This document shows, one piece after another, positions 47,725-59,710 of a DNA stretch of 64,000 nt (position 1 is its first letter; each line of letters begins with the position of its first letter). The stretch is from Heliocidaris erythrogramma. Lineage: Eukaryota > Echinodermata > Echinoidea > Camarodonta > Echinometridae. The notes beneath the pieces were generated by a model. That model was not told where the DNA came from, made no database searches, and worked only from the letters and a program-made list of their open reading frames with translations. Location of the stretch: positions 59,543,233-59,607,232 of the forward strand of contig CM046853.1 of assembly GCA_025617745.1 (NCBI GenBank), given 5' to 3'. Position numbers and translations under genes: made by a program.

Positions 47725-48418
47725 CAGAGCTGCCAACCTCTGGTGAAGCTTTTTCGTACCCGACAAGCTGAAAAATTGTATTTTGCCGATGAAATTCATA
47801 ATTTCTTGCAAGTCACCAAATACCAAATTTTTAAACTGCAACTGCTGCCAAAATTAGATCTAAATATGTCCTAGAATTACTCTTCCTCACGCCCCAATAA
47901 TTTTTATTGATCTAGATCTAGAAACATAAAAGAACAGCTAAGAACTCTCATTCCCTATTCATCCTTTCGATTCCACTATGGCGCGGCTCCACATGCTGCC
48001 ACCTTGCACCAAGCGGCAGCCGCGCCGCCCGCGTACTAGGTTAGGCGAAGCCAGCCAGCCTAGCACGCGGGCGGTGCAGCTGCCACTTGGTGCTAGGCTG
48101 GCCGTCTTCGCCTAGCCCCTCAGTGTGTAAGAGCAGCCGCACCACCTAGGCTAGAAGTTTGCGTGTGCAGTAAAAGTACAAGTGTGTGTACATTCTCAGT
48201 CTCTTTTCTGTACACACTTATGTACATACACAGTGCGGAGTTCCGGGAACAACAAAAATAATGCAATATGAGTGTGAAAGTTTGAGTTATAAAAAATACA
48301 TGTGAGCATCGTAGAGGACGAATAGTGCATAATCAGCTCAGAATTCGTTTTCGTATTTTCGTATTCCCTTCGGATTTTCGTAACAAATACAAATATTTTG
48401 TAACGGTTGGCAGCTCTG
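47725..48418. mobile_element. 694-bp DNA transposon relic with 14-bp inverted ends and 6-bp duplication
   Basis: The element begins CAGAGCTGCCAACC and ends GGTTGGCAGCTCTG, an exact inverted repeat. TCTACC flanks both sides (47719-47724 and 48419-48424). It contains a GC-rich hairpin at about 48006-48094 (arms GCACCAAGCGGCAGC.GCGCCGCCCGCG). No long frame, so non-autonomous. The CAGAG start resembles hAT ends, but the duplication is 6 bp rather than 8. Confidence 0.9.
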
Positions 48419-48424
48419 TCTACC

Positions 48425-50330
48425 CCTTCCGTATAATAAAAGGTATGGTATCTACAGCAACAAACAAACACATACTAAGTCCATACAATTACAATCAAGA
48501 ACAATACTTATAACATCAAGTGTTAACTACAACAACTATCTACTGCAAAAATAAATATTCTTGAAAATCCTTACCTGTAGTACGGACGTGATGATATGTC
48601 AATAGCATGGGTGGATATTGGATATTGGATAGCAGCACAAGATGGTTCCAGCATCATAGAACACATAATGAAATGAAAAGAGATTTTAAAGAAATAATAA
48701 ATATAAGGTTACAACTGAAATACATTTCATGTATTTCTTACGTCATATATCAAAAGCTGAAGTAAGCTTACATTAAATAGAAATACATGTACAATGAAGA
48801 TATCATTGTCTACCAGTCTTCTCCCATGCAATGTTAGGTAGCTTAGCACGGGAAAGACGCATATATTGACAAAATTATTCAAAATCATCATTTTATTTCT
48901 ATACAGGCAGAACCAAAATATTAGGATGTAGATTTAGTATTTGACTCTATTAACTCTTTTAAAGCAAAATAACATGAAAACTTTTATTCAGATAAGTCTG
49001 ATCGTAATTTTAGATGCGCAGACAAAACTAGCAATTTTGCTCTTTGCATCTTTCCCGCATCTTTATGCACCATTACGTTTTGCAAAATTACCTTAGCTGA
49101 CTTGCAAAAGAGAATTTAAGCAAAAATGGATCTCCTTTCATCTGAATATAGTATTTAATTTCAAAATAAAAAATAATAAAAACCTATATTTTACACTTAT
49201 TACAATTTTGCCATAAAAATCAACTTGATGTGTTGTGATTTAACAAAGTACAAAAACTCTTCAGTCTAAAATAGTTCCATTATAAATTTCTAACTTTGGT
49301 AAAATTTTCTTTCAAAATATTTCTTCCCTTTTCAAATATATCATAAATCATCATATTTTTAATGATAAACTGAAAGAAACAGATAACTAGATAGAATCAT
49401 CATACACATGGAGATATTAGAATTACTTAGTGAGGTGATAACTACAGTGGGAAGCTTTTTTTAAAAAGTAGCAGAGCTCCATCTATTGACTGTCTTAACT
49501 CTTACTGTGCCAAGGGGCTTAGCTCTCTTCAAAATATTTGCCACAATAAGACCAATGTTTACTTTTCAAATGTCTGCACTTCATTAACCATTATTTCACA
49601 AATTATTGTGTACAAAAAATTTAGGAAATTTATGACCGTTTCTTATGATACCAAACATTATTACTTTACCCAACTTTATGCATAAGAATGATTGAAAATT
49701 ACATTTGAGTTTCTTTTTGTCCATTATATTTTGGTTTCTCATTAATGTTGAAATAAGGTAACATCTTTATAAAAGTCTGAAACTTTCTCTGAAATTTTAT
49801 ATGGCAGCATATAATTATAATCATATATTTAGAATGCTTGATTTATGCTAAAAATTTTGATATACATTAACCACCATATACCTTTCCTGTGGTCAAGCAA
49901 TAATGAAAATGACAAGTCTATATGTCACATATACGTGCCATCAGCACTGAAATAGTTAATAGAAAGAATTTTACTCCACAGATTACTAGGACTTGGATAC
50001 ATCTTTGCCTGATGAAATCCAATTACAATTCTCGCTACCTCAAATATGCAATTTTCGACGTAGAGGGCAATATTATGCATGGAAATGGTCCGCATCTTCG
50101 TTAACTTCACTTCCGGTCCGTATTGAAATACTACGGCTTATGAATAAAATGAGTGCTAAAATGCTTAATTTTTGGATCGCGTGACATAAACCACTCAAAA
50201 ACAACCAAAATCATGATGTGATATAATGACGTTCAGAATACCTAACTTCATTGTATCGCTACAAGAAAACTATATGATAAGTAATTAATTCTTTATAGCC
50301 TGAATGTCACATATAGTTATGTTATATAAT
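48425..50330. other. No gene seen
   Basis: Very AT-rich DNA. Overlapping 60-63-codon frames around 49922-50184 are unsupported. Confidence 0.35.
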
Positions 50331-50627
50331 GTGTCATGGTATAGTGGTTCATTCACTTGACTCTCAATCCAAGGATTGAGTGTTCGAATCTCAGCCCGGC
50401 CCTAGTGTCTTTTGGCAAAACATTAACCCACATTTGCTACTCTCCACCCAGGTGTAGTAAATGGGTACCTGGCAGGATTTATTCCTTGAAATGCACTTGC
50501 GCTGATTACGGCTGCCGGAGCTAAAGCCAGAGTAATAATATCCAAACCCTTTGGAAGCGCATAGAGATGTATGTATCATAACGTGTTATACAAGAACGGA
50601 ATATTGTTATTATTATTACCTATATAA
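50331..50627 (+). mobile_element. tRNA-derived SINE
   Basis: The head has a pol III A box (TGGTATAGTGG) and a B box (GTTCGAATCTC) in a tRNA-like arm (TTGAG...CTCAG). The body contains CATTTGCTACTCTCCACCCA, ATGGGTACCTGGCAGG and TTCCTTGAAATGCACTTGCG, and the end is (ATT)n. The tRNA part cannot form an intact acceptor stem, so it is not a tRNA gene. A body fragment of the same family is at 23327-23422. Target duplications were not identified. Confidence 0.88.
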
Positions 50628-51007
50628 GGCATTTTAGCGGCGCATTAAAAACGCATATTTTTGTCCGCTTGATTTCCACGTGCAGTATCAGGGCATATTC
50701 AATGCAACACCAAATTCCCCATAGGCTACGGTACTAAACTTGCCGTGCAATATGACACCTTCTTTTGCCTGGTCAGTGAGCTTTTATCAAGGTGCATGCG
50801 CGCAGTATTGTGTACGCTTAATGTGTACAAAGGCTTAAACAATGGGTACGCGTGGTAACAATTTACGTCAGAATAGCTTGGCCCAGATTACATACATTGT
50901 ACCTGTATGAATAACCTGATAACAGATCGAGGGACTGACAGGCAAACAAGACGTGTTTTAAATTGCTACAAGATAGGCATGTACATGATATAGGTAATAA
51001 TAATAAT

Positions 51008-51113
51008 ACTGAATGGCTTTTCTTTCGGGGGACACAAGGGTATATCGCACTCGCTTTGAAATATGCTCATAGCTCGTGGGATATATCCTTGTATCCACTC
51101 AAGGCCATTCAGT
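51008..51113. mobile_element. 106-bp palindromic element, ACTGAATGGC ends
   Basis: ACTGAATGGC...GGGTATATC at the left pairs with GATATATCC...GGCCATTCAGT at the right, arms of about 40 bp. Inner words GCACTCGC and GCTCGTGG also partly pair. Confidence 0.75.
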
Positions 51114-51266
51114 TATAAATGTCATACAGTGAAACATGTTTCGCTATACGATATAAGTGTTGCATCAGTTGGGATTTGAGCACTGTTCTGAATGAAAAAG
51201 AATCAGCATCCCCTTGTAGTCTTAAAGTCATATCAAACAAAAACCTTGTAAGTGGATGGGGTTTAT

Positions 51267-51296
51267 TGTGTGTGTGTGTGTGTGGGGGGGGGGGGG
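51267..51296. repeat. (TG)n followed by a 13-base G run
   Basis: Simple repeat; a second (GT)n lies at 51405-51427. Confidence 0.9.
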
Positions 51297-51429
51297 CTTA
51301 CATAGATTCATTTGTGGGGTACAGAGAACAATAGAAGTGCTTGCGGAATACAAAATACAATAGGAGAAAACAATAAAGTTCCCCACAAATCAATGTATGT
51401 GAGGGTGTGTGTGTGTGTGTGTGTGTGCA

Positions 51430-53640
51430 CTGATATGACCAATCAGCTGTAATATCGTATGCTCCATCGCTGTCCATGTCACAACCAGTCCAGTCTGTAC
51501 GCTCCTTTTGCTATACAATGATTCTCTATACGTTTCTTCATATGAATCTTGTATATCTTTTTGCAGTCTGAACAGGGTATTATGAGCCTATCAAAATTCC
51601 AACAAAGTGGAGACGATTCATATCATTCTAATCCCACCTGGGGGATGTTCAAAGTTTAGAATAGCCAATCCGTCAGTCTTTGAGTGAATGACTATACCAA
51701 TCAAGGCTGGTTGGCATGGCAGCCTTTCTCCCACTGGAAGATAGTTTCCTGGCAATTGTGTGCAAAGTAATTGTCTTTTTTTTTTCTTTGAGCAGGCATC
51801 TTCTTTTGTCAAAGTATTCTAAATGCTTCAACAAAATGCATTGTACACAGAATTGTTATAGTAACTCTATCTTTGATTGCAAATTTCACCATCATGATTA
51901 AACTAAACTGTAATTTTGCGAGGAGAAAGAGAGGGAGAATGAAATATTGATACAAAACTTCATAAATGTCTGCTGGAGCCAGAAAGATAAGAGCCAAATT
52001 AAATTAAGGTGAGAAGAACACAAATAAGATATATGTGACAAATTACAATTCTTTTGAAGGGAGAATCGATACCACGAAAATGTCAGAAAGTGTATAAGAA
52101 TCCGTTTCTCATCGCCTCCACACAGATAGGCCTTAACTGCCATTGACAATAAACGGCTATAACAGCATTTTTGCAGGCAGCAGACAATGTATTAGTATTT
52201 CAATGATAATGTCAGAAGCCAAAGGGTTCATTTTAATTTTAAAGGTCACACAAAAAATAGACCACTCTGGAAGACTGGATGTGAATCAACCTGAAGGTTG
52301 GTGTACATTTTTTTCTCACCCTCACCCCCTCCTTCTACTCCTTCCTCATCCCCTTCCTCTTACCCCAACACTCCCTCGATCTCCCCTTCGCTCTGCATCA
52401 CCCCTCTCATCGTCTATGCTTTGCACCGTTGCTAATGACACACTCCGTTGCTATACACACCGCTAAGGATGTAACAGGAAAGTTTGAAAAGTCACTCCCT
52501 GGTTGAGTTCAACTTCCTAAGTTTGTTGTAGCCCTAGGGCAACCACTGACATTTACTTTAATTGAAAGGCTATTTCCAACCCAGGAGGGAGAAGAATTAG
52601 CCTTTGAGCAACTTCTCAGACGGGATAATTTTTCAATTTGGCTATTAGATACGGAGTAAGCTCTCATGAGCTGAAGTGGATGTTACATATCCTTTATGCT
52701 TTACGATCACACGTGTATGACTTCCTCGTATGTACTCAATCTTGTCCACTGAGCTTAATAATAGAACAAAGATGCATATTAATTTCTGCAGTATAATGAG
52801 ACAATCAATAATGCTTTTCTTTTATGATATAGGCATCTTTGAACATTACTTGTGTTAAGATGAACAACTGCAGAAGTACACAAGCTCATCAAGCGGAGCA
52901 TTAATTGTTGTTTTTTCCATGGCTGTATTTATAAATCGTCCTTACTTTTTTGTTTAATATATCCGAGAGTGCTACGGCTGACACTATTCGCTTGAGTTCA
53001 TTTTGTTATTTAAATTTACATTTGTATATATGTATGTACAGATGAAGTCATTTTTGATAATCTGTAATGTTCATTTACCAGCTGAGCACCCATAATTGCA
53101 GAATAATTTAAGTACATTTGTCTGCATTGTAAGAAAGGGAAAGAAAATACAACACCACTGCATGTTAGTTATTTATTTTTTTTTTTCTTTGATTGGTCAT
53201 ATTCATTCATATCCGTCCTCCATTCATTACCACAAATTATTTCACCGGGGCCTACAGCTTTACAAGCTTGCTTTCATGTAGGTCCCATCATATTTCTCTC
53301 AGTAAAATGACTACATTATATTGACCATTTACCTTTATGTTATTTATGTCAGGAAATGGAATTTTGATTAGCTTACTTGAGAAGAACGACTCAATTTGCA
53401 TATTATTTGCGTACAGGTGGTTGGAATTCTTTTGATTGACCAAATCACTTTGATAGAGTTGGGATGATCGATGTCTGTACGCTATGATAATATAATTCTA
53501 TGGTTATTATTTCTTATCATAATTATGTAATTGATTAATTTGGAGGATTTTGTTATCTTCTCATCGACTGAAACAAGAGTATGTATTTCTTTAGAAATAT
53601 TGGCTGTTTTACAGTTTTACAACTCTGTAGCGGAGTGATA
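51430..53640. other. No gene seen
   Basis: Frames at 51618-52149 (-) and 52143-52466 (+) are unsupported; the last runs through a CT-rich, Pro/Leu-coding tract. Confidence 0.35.
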
Positions 53641-53702
53641 TTTTCTTAGGGTGGTTCCGTGGTTGCACCGCTTGCAAGGCATTTTAGGTTTAGGTTTATT
53701 GC

Positions 53703-55259
53703 ATGTTCCGGTTCTGGTGCAAGTCGGAACTGCAATCGAAGCAAGTCTGGAGAAGGGCTGATGTAAGTTCTGTTTTATCTTATTCTCAATTAGGGTTGTA
53801 ATGAAATGTAATTATTTGAATAGTTGCAGTTTCAGGATAATTGGAAATGAAGACGACTCATTGTAATGTTGGATTTAATCGCTTTTACTTTTAATCCAGG
53901 AAAGAAAGTTAATTTGTCTCAAGGTTGAGGTGGTTAGTAGCCTATGAATTATAAAAATATTGATTTACGTTTTACTTTTTGCTAGACATTATCGTTAAGA
54001 ATAATGTTGAGTGTAGAGAATACTGGATTATTTAACAAGATCCAAAATTTATGACTTTCTTTGAATTGAAGCGTAAAGATTTAATAGATTATTCAAAAGA
54101 CAACATAGAGGGCGTTCATATATAAACATTGTATTTCAAAATGGCGGCGCCCATGGTGAGTCATGCCCTAAGCCTTATCCATTATATAGAAGTTAATATG
54201 AACGTTTCTGATTTTGATTCTTACACTCAAATTTTATGCTTACTTCATTAGGAGTATGATCTGAACAGAGCACTTTAATTTTAACTATCAAAAGTTAAAT
54301 CACTTATTTGATTGTATTGATTGAAACAGTTGCAACTTGTATGTACACTCTGAGTCTATGTATGGGTATGTCTGTATTCGAGTAATGGGTATGTCCATAT
54401 TTGGGTTGTGGCTACCATTGGTTCGTCCGAATGAAGTACTTTTTCATTTGCAGTATCAGATGAGTAAACTATGACAATGTATGGTTGAGAAAACTTAATA
54501 GACAGAAATATGCAATTTAATTGTGAGTTACGCTAGTTGATCACAATTCGGTGGGAATTAATGAATATGATTCCACTTATTCATTTGATTATTCATTCTT
54601 GCAAAATAAAATAACACTAGTTTAGTATTGGTTGTTTGATATCATGATTGATATTCCTCTTGTTTGGAAGGAGTAAACTTATTGAGAAATGTAATTTCTG
54701 CTTTGTTATTTAAGGAATCCAAAACAATTTCCATGGTTACCTCGTAGTTATGATTGTTTATTGCTTTCCTTATAGCTGATCCGACTCCATCATGCAGCAA
54801 TAGAATTGGTATCCTGGTATCCTGGATGGTGTTGGTGGTGGGTTACCACCAGTAGCCTCTTGACTTTGGGTAGGCATTAGTATTGTTATTGGACAATTTT
54901 GTTTAGAGTGTCAATTATATCTTATGCTTGTATATTTTTGACAACAATTAATTTAGAGATGAAAGATAAAGTAAATATCTAATTGTTTCTAGAGAATGCA
55001 TTTAATTCAATATATGGATAACTGATAGAAATTAATACATGTACCTTTACAATAGCAATGTTTGAGTTTTATAAGACATTGGTGGAAATTGTATCATATT
55101 TAACATTTACAATTTATTATGTACTTGTGTGATGCGTATGATACAATGTGTTATGGAATGGTGTTATTCATCATTTGTTCTTTTTCTCTGTTTATTGCAG
55201 GGTTGTTTTCTTTGTCGTTTTTGTATACTCTACTTCTGTCATGCTTCAATAAAATCTAA
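53703..55259 (+). CDS. Candidate three-exon small gene: 70-residue Trp-rich single-pass membrane protein
   Basis: Exon 1 coding part 53703-53762 ends at donor GTAAGT. Exon 2, 54776-54869, lies between TTGCTTTCCTTATAG and GTAGGC. Exon 3 starts at 55201 after the strong acceptor TTTTTCTCTGTTTATTGCAG. Joined, they read without a stop from ATG 53703 to TAA 55257-55259, with an in-frame TAG 5' of the ATG. Introns are phase 0 and phase 1. The 70-residue product has a basic N-terminal half (QSKQVWRRAD), a Trp-rich segment at residues 34-42 and a hydrophobic stretch at about 48-67 (LLTLGLFSLSFLYTLLLSCF), as in a tail-anchored protein. AATAAA at 55248-55253 overlaps the coding end; another is at 55412. 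The start context is weak and the length is short enough for chance, so it could instead be a spliced noncoding RNA. No family recognised. Confidence 0.35.
54113..54205. mobile_element. Short fold-back element inside intron 1 of the candidate small gene
   Basis: CGTTCATATATAAACATTG and its diverged reverse complement AGTTAATATGAACG bracket about 90 bp, including ATGGCGGCGCCCATGG. It looks like an insertion rather than an exon. Confidence 0.5.
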
Positions 55260-55411
55260 GAAGCCAAGATCTGGTGTTCCTGAGCTTTCTTCCAAAGTTC
55301 TGTTCCCTAATATGGTACAACCCTGGGTATCTAACCCAACCCACCCCACGACATTTATGTACAGTGTATACCTATTTTGAAATGTAAATGTATGTTCATG
55401 AGAAATATGAA

Positions 55412-55417
55412 AATAAA
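55412..55417 (+). terminator. AATAAA downstream of the candidate small gene
   Basis: Second possible poly(A) signal of the three-exon unit, followed by (ATGAA)n and an A-rich stretch. Confidence 0.3.
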
Positions 55418-55429
55418 TGAAATGAAATG

Positions 55430-58400
55430 AAATGAAAAAATTAATCCTTAAAACCTTGCTCTGCCAAAATTTCTACAAAGATGTATCACAATTTTTTGTG
55501 TGTGAAATAAGTTTTAAATTCATCTTGATATAAATATTATTTCAAGATATCTAATTTCTAAGTACATGTGTCCATTTTAGATTTTTAAAAAAAATTAAGA
55601 AAATGTTATTTTAATACAATAAATGTCAAACCAATATTGGCCTTCTGCCACTGAAATAAATCATTATTCCAGTCCTTTAAATAAGACCAAATGATGTAGG
55701 TCCTCTGGTTCCTTATTTACCAACTTGAAAAACCAACATGAAATAAACATCAACATCGACATCTATATCAAGTAACATATATTCATAAATTCTAAGCCCC
55801 ATCCTCTTAAAGCTTTCCAAACTATCACATATGAGAAAACGAACCAGGAGAAACCAGCATGGGGGCAACCAAGACAAAATAAAAGATTTGCCCACAAATG
55901 GAAGCCGACAGATTCACCTTTAGTGCTTCGATCTCTTCCATGATTGGATCGATCAAGAGTACAACTCAGAAGGAATATTGCAATCGCTGCATCAAGATTA
56001 AAAACCGCAAAGAAGGTTCTTTCAAATCTTAAATGGAAAGAACTCAATTACACTGTGTGTATTTGCCTGGAATCTGATTATACGGAGAGTACTTTCCAGA
56101 AAGCAATCTAATCGAATGGAAGAAAAAGAAATATTCCTGAGAGACTACAATTAGGATGAATGAGTACATGTTGATCAGATAATATCCAGTCGGGCAGAAT
56201 GATTCATTTTAATGTGAATATGTTATCATATCTGCATAGATACCATTGTACAACAGTGTTGGAATGCAACTACATGCACATGTACAAGGACCTTATGTTT
56301 TCCAGTCCATTATTTTGCTCCCCCCCCCCCCCCCCCCCCCCCATTCTACGTCTCTATCAACTTACATGTATTTATCATTCTATATAATTACAAATGCAAA
56401 GGATATGCTCTGATCAAATATTAAATCTTAATTATTGATTTCCATCTTCAGATTTTTCACCTCACTCATGAAGATTATAAAAATTCAGTTGAAATTCTAT
56501 TTTTTTCCCCTGTAGATTTAAGAAGTCAAATAACCTTTCATGTCATATATCAATGCCAATATGAATATCTCCTGTATTCCACACCACTGTGCTTTGCAGA
56601 GCCAAATGCAATATTTTTATATTGAAATAAAAGAGACTTCTAAATTCTTATTGTTTCATTCCTCTCACATATCCCATAAATGCACACTTTAATAGTATTT
56701 TTAAAAAGTCATATATAACATACACATTCATGTACATGTATTCTCATAACCATTCCTACTGCTAGTTATTTCAATATCTAAGATAATAATTAATCCAAAT
56801 TTGAAATATTCATATCAACTGTTTTGTATAATACTTAGAAAAGAGTATATGGACACACCACAACATAATATCTGATCAAATCACTGAGGCTGTATGGGCT
56901 TGAGCAATTTAATTTCACTGATATCACTGCCTTGCTCCTTCAGTCAAGTCAACTTCAATATCTGTTATTCTAGATCCCTCTTTTGGAATATTTTCCATGC
57001 TGTCATACAAGGATTCTGTTTATTTCTTTTGACTTCAAACCTTTGGCCTCAGGTATCTCATGACAACAGGTTCTGAGAAGCATAGATATAATCCAAATCT
57101 TTATAACATTCATTCCTATGATGTGAATCAGACTCGGTAAAAAAACCTTTTTGAAAAAGTTAAACATATTTCTGGCCTAGTCCCAATGCAAACATAATAA
57201 TAGTAATATACTCATAAACTTTTACTTTGTAAATTTCATCACACCCTTCTCATCATTCTATTTTTTAATTTTTTTTGTTTATTTATTTTGTGTGTGGGGG
57301 GGGGGGGGGGGGGGTTAGAGGCAAATGCTACTGTTAATTCTATGGGATCTTTCAGTAACCAACATTCCCTCTTTTCTTTTCAGTCTGCATGTCTTAAAAT
57401 CTTCCCACTATGTTTGTGATTTTACCATCTAGCAGAACCAGATGCATTTGCTTGTTAACACACTGCCTATGGGAACCAGGTAGTCCCTGTATTAAGCTTA
57501 TGGGAATGAGAGATTTCAGTAGTCAACAAGTTAATGCCCTATCATCTGTTTTCTTGATACATTTCTATCAATGGTATTATAATTGCATTTTTGGCCCATT
57601 TTATTCGAGTGCTCTCCTCACCCAACCTTTTCCTTTATACACTCTAAGCCTCTTTCAGAATATTTAATGGAAGCTGAATATCTTTCTCTTTCTAATGCTT
57701 TTATTATCTCAGATAACACTTACAACTGAGGTATCTTCAGGGTGTATCTCAAGGCAAGGTCTTTAGCTTAGGTTCCTCTCCATCACTGCTCTCAACTTTC
57801 AAATCAATCAATTCCTCTCTATTCTGCACCATAACAAATAATCTTTCTCTTTAATTTTGTTCATCTCATATCTTGAACACCCCCCCCCCCCCCCCATGAC
57901 ACTAAATTGCTCCCTTCTTCCTTTGGTGTCCATAATTTTGAATCCACTTCTTCTCACCCCCATCCTTTAAGAGGTGTGTAGCCAGAGTTTTTGTTCTCCA
58001 GGGGGAGGAGTGTGTGCAAACCTTAGTATACTTAATGATTTAATTCTTTTATACCATAGGATAGGGTATTTTACTTGTGACAAACTATCAACCAACTCCA
58101 TTCTAATATATGTTTCAAATATCATTTATGTCTTTTTTTCCCCTTCTAATCTGGCATGCCCCCAATTATAATCCCTTTAATACACATAATTAAGTTCATC
58201 TTACAACCCTCTAGCTTCTACTCTAAATTCTTCACATTCATACAATTTTGTTAATTCTTGGTTTCTAAACAGATTCAAAAGTTTCATCCATTCCATTCTT
58301 TTTCTTTCGCAATTCTATTTTTCAAACCTTGTATTCCAATTCAACTCTAACCTCCCTCCAAGCCTCCATAATTGTATCCGTTTCCAAAACTCTCATCTTA

Positions 58401-58568
58401 CTCCTTTATCAGATTTCTTGAAACTGTACACCACAAGCTCTTCCCAATTCACAATATCCTTTATCATTACTAATAATATAATTTTCTCCATCTGTTTCCT
58501 CTGAAATGTTAATACCCTGGCCAAATGTACTTGAAAGTGTCCTGTATCTTCGATTTGGTATTGTTTTA
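55430..58568. other. No gene seen; long C and G tracts
   Basis: C23 at 56320-56342, G19 at 57296-57314 and C16 at 57880-57895. Frames at 55713-56047 (-), 56894-57076 (+) and 57410-57667 (+) are unsupported. Confidence 0.35.
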
Positions 58569-58618
58569 TCTCTCTCTATCCCTATCTCTCTCTTGTATAT
58601 ACACACACACACACACAC
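58569..58618. repeat. (CT)n and (CA)n microsatellites
   Basis: Simple repeats that create most of a 124-codon plus-strand frame (58525-58899), which is not called. Confidence 0.85.
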
Positions 58619-58689
58619 GCAGACTCTCCTTCTCACGTTCAAAATCCTTTTGTGCCCCTGGGGATAGACACACATGCATAAACATCCCA

Positions 58690-59577
58690 ATATTGACACG
58701 ATCGCTAAGCTGGGGGCTCGTTGAAGGTGGCATACTTGAGCCCTTCAGATCTGCAGGGGACGGAGGCTCAAGCTTAGCTTATAGGGCCCGGAGAATATCT
58801 ACTGCAACTTTAAGCGTCTTCAGCACAGGGGATCCAGTTTCGCAGTCCTGGAGCCATCATGGGGCTTTATTAGATCAGGCAGCATCGTACAACAAGTGAA
58901 ATTATCGTTTCTGCCATAAGCGTACCATTCCATCATTTTTTTCTCCCTTCCTACATCTCTCTCTTACTCTCACTTACTATCCATCTCTTTTTCTCTCAAT
59001 TTCTCTCTCTCTCTTTTGCTCTCTGCGGGAAGAAAACTTCATTTACGGAGAAAAGATGCTCATGTGGATCGATGGAATGAATTATACTTGTGTTGGAATC
59101 CACAGTGAAGTCAAACTCTAGAGGGGAGCAGGGAGTGAAATAGTGTTTGTCTTCTGTCGATTGTCTTTCAATCAGTTACCACGTTCCAGCATCGAATTGG
59201 GAGCATACCTCGATAGATGAATTCCTCTGCCTGCTTTATTGATTAACGCTCGTATGAATAAATCATACACAAGTCTTGGATTCACAAGTGGGGAAGGATA
59301 TATTATTTTTCGAAGGATATACGTTGGATTTGGGACGTTGGAATTGATTTGATTTGAAAGGGGAAAGTGCTATCCTGGCACAGCACTCTGAACTAATCAG
59401 GCCAATAGCACCCAAATTTAGATCCCAGTGACGACATCAAAGTTTTCAAGGCTGAACAGTAGGCTAATCTGACGTAAGCTTGCTGGATTCCCCACAGTCG
59501 AGGCTACTTTTGACTACCTTGTAACTCTCATCGTTGTACCCTCACTGTCTCGACTTGCAGGATAAGGAGTATTCAAA
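58690..59577 (+). promoter_or_regulatory. Upstream region and probable 5' UTR of TIMP
   Basis: The 58690-58900 segment is GC-richer than its surroundings and may hold the promoter or a noncoding first exon. A CT-rich block follows at about 58940-59025. Just before the start codon lies TCTCGACTTGCAG (AG at 59559-59560), a plausible acceptor, which would make the coding exon begin at 59561 with a 17-base leader. Alternatively the 5' UTR is continuous. No clear TATA box is placed well enough to fix the start site. Confidence 0.4.
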
Positions 59578-59710
59578 ATGGAGATTATGGGTCAGTGTAT
59601 CTTCCTAGCTTTGTGCTCTGTTCTGCTGCTGTCCTTAGGGGTGCCCAAGGCAGAGGGGTGTAGCTGCGAAGGGGCACATCCTCAGCAGCATTTCTGTAGA
59701 GCATCTTATG
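59578..59710 (+). CDS. TIMP: TIMP (tissue inhibitor of metalloproteinases), first coding exon
   Basis: The ATG at 59578 has a favourable context (AAAATGG). Residues 1-27 form a signal peptide with hydrophobic core FLALCSVLLLSLGV, cleaved after AEG. The mature chain starts CSCEGAHPQQHFCRASY, so cysteines are at mature positions 1, 3 and 13, with HPQ between, as in vertebrate TIMPs (closest to TIMP-2 by recall). In the family the free amino group of Cys1 chelates the metalloproteinase zinc, and Cys1, 3 and 13 form the N-domain disulfides. The exon ends after 44 codons plus one base at donor GTGAGT; 17 mature residues with a phase-1 intron matches my memory of vertebrate TIMP exon 1. Glu at mature position 4 is unusual. 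The product is secreted and inhibits matrix metalloproteinases. Remaining exons lie beyond 64000. Confidence 0.92.

Noticed and set aside
50331..50405. tRNA gene
   Set aside because: The A and B boxes are present but the acceptor stem does not pair and a SINE body follows.
54141..54155. ATGGCGGCGCCCATG followed by GTGAGT, with TATATAAA upstream, as a first exon
   Set aside because: It lies inside a ~90-bp inverted repeat, and the TATA word is too close to the ATG. The other three segments form an open frame without it.
58525..58899. 124-codon plus-strand frame, the longest in the window, just upstream of TIMP
   Set aside because: It runs through (CT)n and (CA)n microsatellites and has no splice or family support; its 3' half more likely reflects a GC-richer promoter or 5' region.
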